64,000 nucleotides of DNA from Rhizobium terrae. GTDB taxonomy: Bacteria > Pseudomonadota > Alphaproteobacteria > Rhizobiales > Rhizobiaceae. Below are positions 61,369 to 64,000 of this stretch, piece by piece (position 1 is the first letter of the stretch; each line of letters opens with the position of its first letter). Where the stretch lies: the NCBI RefSeq assembly GCF_003425685.1, contig NZ_QJKM01000023.1:1-64000 (forward strand). The letters are read 5' to 3'. A program made the translations under genes and the position numbers. The notes below the pieces were generated by a model. That model searched no databases and was not told the DNA's origin. It worked only from the letters and a program-made list of their open reading frames with translations.

Positions 61369-62310
61369 ATGTCTTCAAATCTTGCACATCAGATTGAAGA
61401 TCCGGATGATAACTTCGATCTTGGCGGATTCGATCTCAATCTTCTCCTGGTTCTCAACGCGCTGCTGCGGTTTCGCAACCTAACCCATGCTGGCAAGGAA
61501 CTTCAGCTCAGCCAGCCGGCTACAAGCCGGGCATTGATCCGCTTACGTCAGATGTTCAACGACGATCTGCTGATGCGTGGCAACCGCTCCTTTGAACTCA
61601 CGCCGCTTGCAAAGGCGCTCGCACCAAAGGTCGAGGCGGCTCTCGGCAATATTTCCACCATTTTCAATGGCCGGATCCAAGCGCCAGAGCGTTTCAGTGT
61701 TGCCATGCCGGATCATCTTGGGCTTCTGCTGGTCAGCAATCTCAGCGGTTATTTTCGGGAAGTCTCGCCCACGACGGTTTTTATACCCGTTGTTGGGCTT
61801 TCCAATGTGATATCGCAAATGGAAGATGGTCGTATCGACCTTGTGTTGGGCATCGCCGATGATACGCCGCAGGCTTTTTTCTGCCGCTCGCTTCCACCGG
61901 TGCCGACTGTCTGCCTCAGCCGCGAGGGTCATCCGGCAGCCAACGGGAAGATCGCCTATTCCGATCTTGGCCAATTCCTGTCGTTGAGGATCAGCTCGAC
62001 TTACAATACCGGTTTCGGTGAGGCCTATGACGGGCTGGAGGCGTTGCGGCCACGAGGGCGCCAGACGCTCACTGTTCCCGATATCCATACGGCAGCACGT
62101 CTTGTTCAAGAGACGGACGCCATTCTCGTTCTCCCGGTGCCGTCAGCTCGCTTCCTGGCGCAGCGTTATGGACTGGAGACGTTTGTCCCGCTCAAGGGAG
62201 TAAAACCGGCTCCCTATCAGATTTCTATGGTTTGGCATGAACGATGGCACCGTAACGGCATACATGCCGGTGTTCGAAGCATGATCGCTTCGTATATTCT
62301 CGAAGGGTAG
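61369..62310 (+). CDS. LysR-family regulator (NodD/NahR-like), second of a tandem pair
   Basis: 313 residues. The HTH region reads GFDLNLLLVLNALLRFRNLT, HAGKELQLSQPATSRALIRL and RQMFNDDLLMRGNRSFELTP, close to NodD-type proteins in pattern. It shares the overall plan of the preceding gene but is clearly different, so the pair is not a recent duplication. The inducer and target genes are unknown; no operator was identified. Confidence 0.87.
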   Translation: MSSNLAHQIEDPDDNFDLGGFDLNLLLVLNALLRFRNLTHAGKELQLSQPATSRALIRLRQMFNDDLLMRGNRSFELTPLAKALAPKVEAALGNISTIFNGRIQAPERFSVAMPDHLGLLLVSNLSGYFREVSPTTVFIPVVGLSNVISQMEDGRIDLVLGIADDTPQAFFCRSLPPVPTVCLSREGHPAANGKIAYSDLGQFLSLRISSTYNTGFGEAYDGLEALRPRGRQTLTVPDIHTAARLVQETDAILVLPVPSARFLAQRYGLETFVPLKGVKPAPYQISMVWHERWHRNGIHAGVRSMIASYILEG

Positions 62311-62487
62311 AGCCCGCCCGGCTCATTCTTACGAGCCAGAGCAAAGCTCTTCATTTGCCGACAACGCCAATATTACAGCTGTAGCCCGTTCAAAAATGAT
62401 TCCCGAACTCACGACTTGTGGAGTCATCCGTGGTCCGTAATGATGCTTGGACTCCTAAAGGAATCCTAGTGCAGTAAGGATACCGCA

Positions 62488-62934
62488 ATGTCGAAAGGCC
62501 TCTCCGATAGTCATGGCAGCGATTTCCTACCGGACGAGACAGCGCTCGGTCTGCTGTCGGGAAAATGGAAATGTATCGTTCTCTTCCAGCTGTTGGATGG
62601 CACGGCTCGCTTCAGCGAGCTGCGCCGTCGACTTCCAGCCATTACGCAAAAGACGCTGACCACTCAACTACGTGAGCTGGAGCAGGCCGGGCTGATTGAG
62701 CGGCGGGTCTACGCGCAGGTACCGGCCCGGGTGGACTACACGATTTCACCCTTCGGATTAACACTGGAACCCATTCTTCGAGCGCTTCAGAGTTGGGGCC
62801 ACTCCTTCGGAAAGGTGCGGGATCAGATCGTATTCCCGATCCAGGCAAGATGCTGTCGTCAGTCGGAAGTGACGAAAAAATCCAGCCAAACTGACCCGGT
62901 CGGCCAAGCGGAGCAACTGCTGATCGACGTATAG
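62488..62934 (+). CDS. HxlR-family transcriptional regulator
   Basis: 148 residues, winged-helix DNA-binding protein. Typical strings are LGLLSGKWKCIVLFQLLDG, FSELRRRLPAITQKTLTTQL and RELEQAGLIERRVYAQVPAR, then VDYTISPFGLTLEPILRAL. HxlR-type proteins often respond to electrophiles or thiol stress; here a CC pair (QARCCRQSE) occurs near the end. It lies immediately upstream of the repC leader, where a repABC plasmid would have repB. Confidence 0.88.
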   Translation: MSKGLSDSHGSDFLPDETALGLLSGKWKCIVLFQLLDGTARFSELRRRLPAITQKTLTTQLRELEQAGLIERRVYAQVPARVDYTISPFGLTLEPILRALQSWGHSFGKVRDQIVFPIQARCCRQSEVTKKSSQTDPVGQAEQLLIDV

Positions 62935-62967
62935 ATCAAGACATATTCAGGAAAGGACAACGCGCAA

Positions 62968-63022
62968 AAGAAAAAGGCCCCCAACGACCAAGCGGTGGAA
63001 GCCTTTAACTTATTCCCTAGCA
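62968..63022 (-). ncRNA. repC antisense RNA (incompatibility ctRNA)
   Basis: The minus strand carries a promoter with -35 TTGACT (63052-63057) and a -10-like GATTCT (63029-63034), spaced by 17 bases. About 50 bases further is a terminator: AAAGGC-type and GCCTTT-type arms around 62972-63007 followed by a T-rich run. This is the arrangement of the small counter-transcribed RNA in the repB-repC interval of repABC plasmids, which controls repC expression and incompatibility. The sequence closely fits my memory of that element. Confidence 0.7.
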
Positions 63023-63114
63023 AGAATAAGAATCGCACTTCCCTCCGCCATAGTCAAGACGTCTGAACGCCTCTGGGTGAGCAGTTTCTTTTGCCTTTTT
63101 GAAAGGTAACGGAA

Positions 63115-64000
63115 ATGGAATATGTGTCGACGCCCTTCGGCCGGCGGCCGATGACGCTTTCTCTGGTAAAATCTCAGATCGACGCAGCTAATGTGCCGCA
63201 AGCGCGGACAATAGACAAATGGCAAGTGCTGCGCGATGTCTGTGATGCGCGTACGAGATTGAAATTGCGTGACCGCGCGCTTGCGGTACTCAGCGCACTT
63301 CTGTCCTTTCATCCTGAGACCCATCTATCGTCCACCGATAACCTGATCGTTTTTCCCTCCAATGCCCAGCTTTCGGCCCGTGCCAACGGCATTGCCGGCA
63401 CGACGTTGCGCGAAAACCTGGCGATCCTAGTCCAAGCTGGCATCGTCCTTCGTCATGACAGTCCGAACGGTAAACGTTACGCACGCAAAAGCTCGAGCGG
63501 GCGGATTCAAGCGGCCTATGGCTTCAGTCTGTCGCCGCTTGTTGCTCGCGCTGCCGAATTTGCTGCGCTGGCGCAGGATATTGCGGCCGAGCGGCGGCAT
63601 CTAGCGATCCTGCGCGAACGGATTACGCTGTTGCGGCGGGATATACGTAAACTGATTTCCATTGCCCAGGAGGAAGCCGGTGGAAATCGTGGCGGCGAGT
63701 TGTCTGCCCTGGAGATGCAATACGTCGCGCTTGCCGGGGGCATTTCGCGGGTCCGATCGATTGCTGAGCTAACATTGTCGGAACGCATTTTGGCCAACCT
63801 CAAGAAAGAAATCCTTAACCATCTGGCTCTCCACTGGAAATCACAAAATGCCGATGGCAATGCCGACGAAATCCGCTGCCACATACAGAATCAAAATACC
63901 GAATCCTTAACTGAATCTGAGCTAGTTTGTGAAAAGGATCCGGGCGGAAATGGCCGAGCGATAGGCAGTACGGCGATATCCGGGATCCAGTCTGTGGCGG
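63115..64000 (+). CDS. repC: replication initiator RepC (partial, continues past the window)
   Basis: The first 295 residues of RepC, the initiator of repABC-type plasmids. The ATG at 63115 follows GAAAGGTAACGGAA. Recognisable strings are MEYVSTPFGRRPMTLSLVKS, LKLRDRALAVLSALLSFHP, NLIVFPSNAQLSARANGIAG and ILVQAGIVLRHDSPNGKRYA, all typical of RepC winged-helix regions. The normal length is about 400-440, so roughly 110-140 residues lie beyond the window. No repA or repB precedes it: the upstream gene is an HxlR regulator, although the antisense-RNA leader is retained. Confidence 0.93.
   Translation, partial: MEYVSTPFGRRPMTLSLVKSQIDAANVPQARTIDKWQVLRDVCDARTRLKLRDRALAVLSALLSFHPETHLSSTDNLIVFPSNAQLSARANGIAGTTLRENLAILVQAGIVLRHDSPNGKRYARKSSSGRIQAAYGFSLSPLVARAAEFAALAQDIAAERRHLAILRERITLLRRDIRKLISIAQEEAGGNRGGELSALEMQYVALAGGISRVRSIAELTLSERILANLKKEILNHLALHWKSQNADGNADEIRCHIQNQNTESLTESELVCEKDPGGNGRAIGSTAISGIQSVA
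63880..63935. other. AT-rich stretch inside repC, candidate replication origin
   Basis: In repABC plasmids the origin lies within repC in an AT-rich central stretch. Here AATCAAAATACCGAATCC and ACTGAATCTGAGCTAG form such an AT-rich dip in otherwise GC-rich coding sequence. No iterons or DnaA boxes were confirmed, so this is an assignment by position and composition only. Confidence 0.4.

Noticed and set aside
1..64000. CRISPR arrays and tRNA/rRNA genes
   Set aside because: No regularly spaced direct repeats with unique spacers and no tRNA or rRNA sequence were noticed on reading both strands; a dedicated scan was not possible.

Overview
The window looks like part of a large plasmid of a Rhizobiaceae bacterium (Rhizobium/Agrobacterium group). 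The main reasons are a repC replication gene entering at the right edge with its typical antisense-RNA leader, a near-complete Agrobacterium-type vir set (virA-like, virG, virC1, virC2, virD1, virD2, virD4, virB1-virB6, virB8-virB11), NodD-like LysR regulators, a RIME-type palindromic repeat, and insertion sequences common in rhizobial plasmids. No T-DNA or border repeat was recognised by eye. Identifications rest on motifs and remembered family sequences, not on database searches.

Layout. (1) 0-5.8 kb: a decayed IS21-type element, an IS110 scrap, a Ser/Pro-rich candidate type IV effector, a truncated IS6-type element, and a frameshifted F-box (VirF-like) effector. (2) 5.7-13.4 kb: a leftward catabolic operon with a family-1 sugar-type binding protein, two permeases, an NAGPA-type phosphodiester glycosidase, a ROK regulator, an ABC ATPase and a nucleoside hydrolase. 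It is preceded by a perfect 29-bp palindrome. (3) 13.4-24.8 kb: IS30 debris, further candidate effectors with nuclear-localisation-like motifs, a carboxynorspermidine synthase/decarboxylase cassette with an FAD/NAD(P) protein, an outer-membrane beta-barrel protein and a full-length but inactivated IS6-type element. (4) 24.9-29.1 kb: virG, a di-haem cytochrome c peroxidase and a VirA-like kinase in one tight operon. (5) 29.2-36.8 kb: leftward virD1-virD2-virD4 plus two small ORFs and a large effector, facing rightward virC1-virC2. (6) 37.5-47.95 kb: the virB operon behind a perfect vir box. (7) 48.4-50.95 kb: an intact IS66-type element. (8) 51.1-60.1 kb: a second sensor/peroxidase cluster (peroxidase, VirA-type DAHL sensor kinase, twin-receiver regulator) divergent from a polyferredoxin membrane protein and a TerB-like/FNR/ferredoxin fusion. 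(9) 60.3-64 kb: two NodD-like LysR regulators, an HxlR regulator, then the repC leader and repC without repA or repB next to it.

How it fits together (inference). VirA/VirG would induce genes through vir boxes; I see good candidates ahead of virB, virC and several effector genes. VirC1/C2, VirD1/D2 and VirD4 would prepare and deliver DNA and Arg-tailed proteins to the VirB channel. The relaxase and several effectors carry bipartite basic NLS-like motifs and one effector has an F-box, which points to delivery into plant cells. The most unusual feature is that a di-haem peroxidase is coupled to a VirA-type sensor twice. The second copy also has what looks like its own electron-supply chain.
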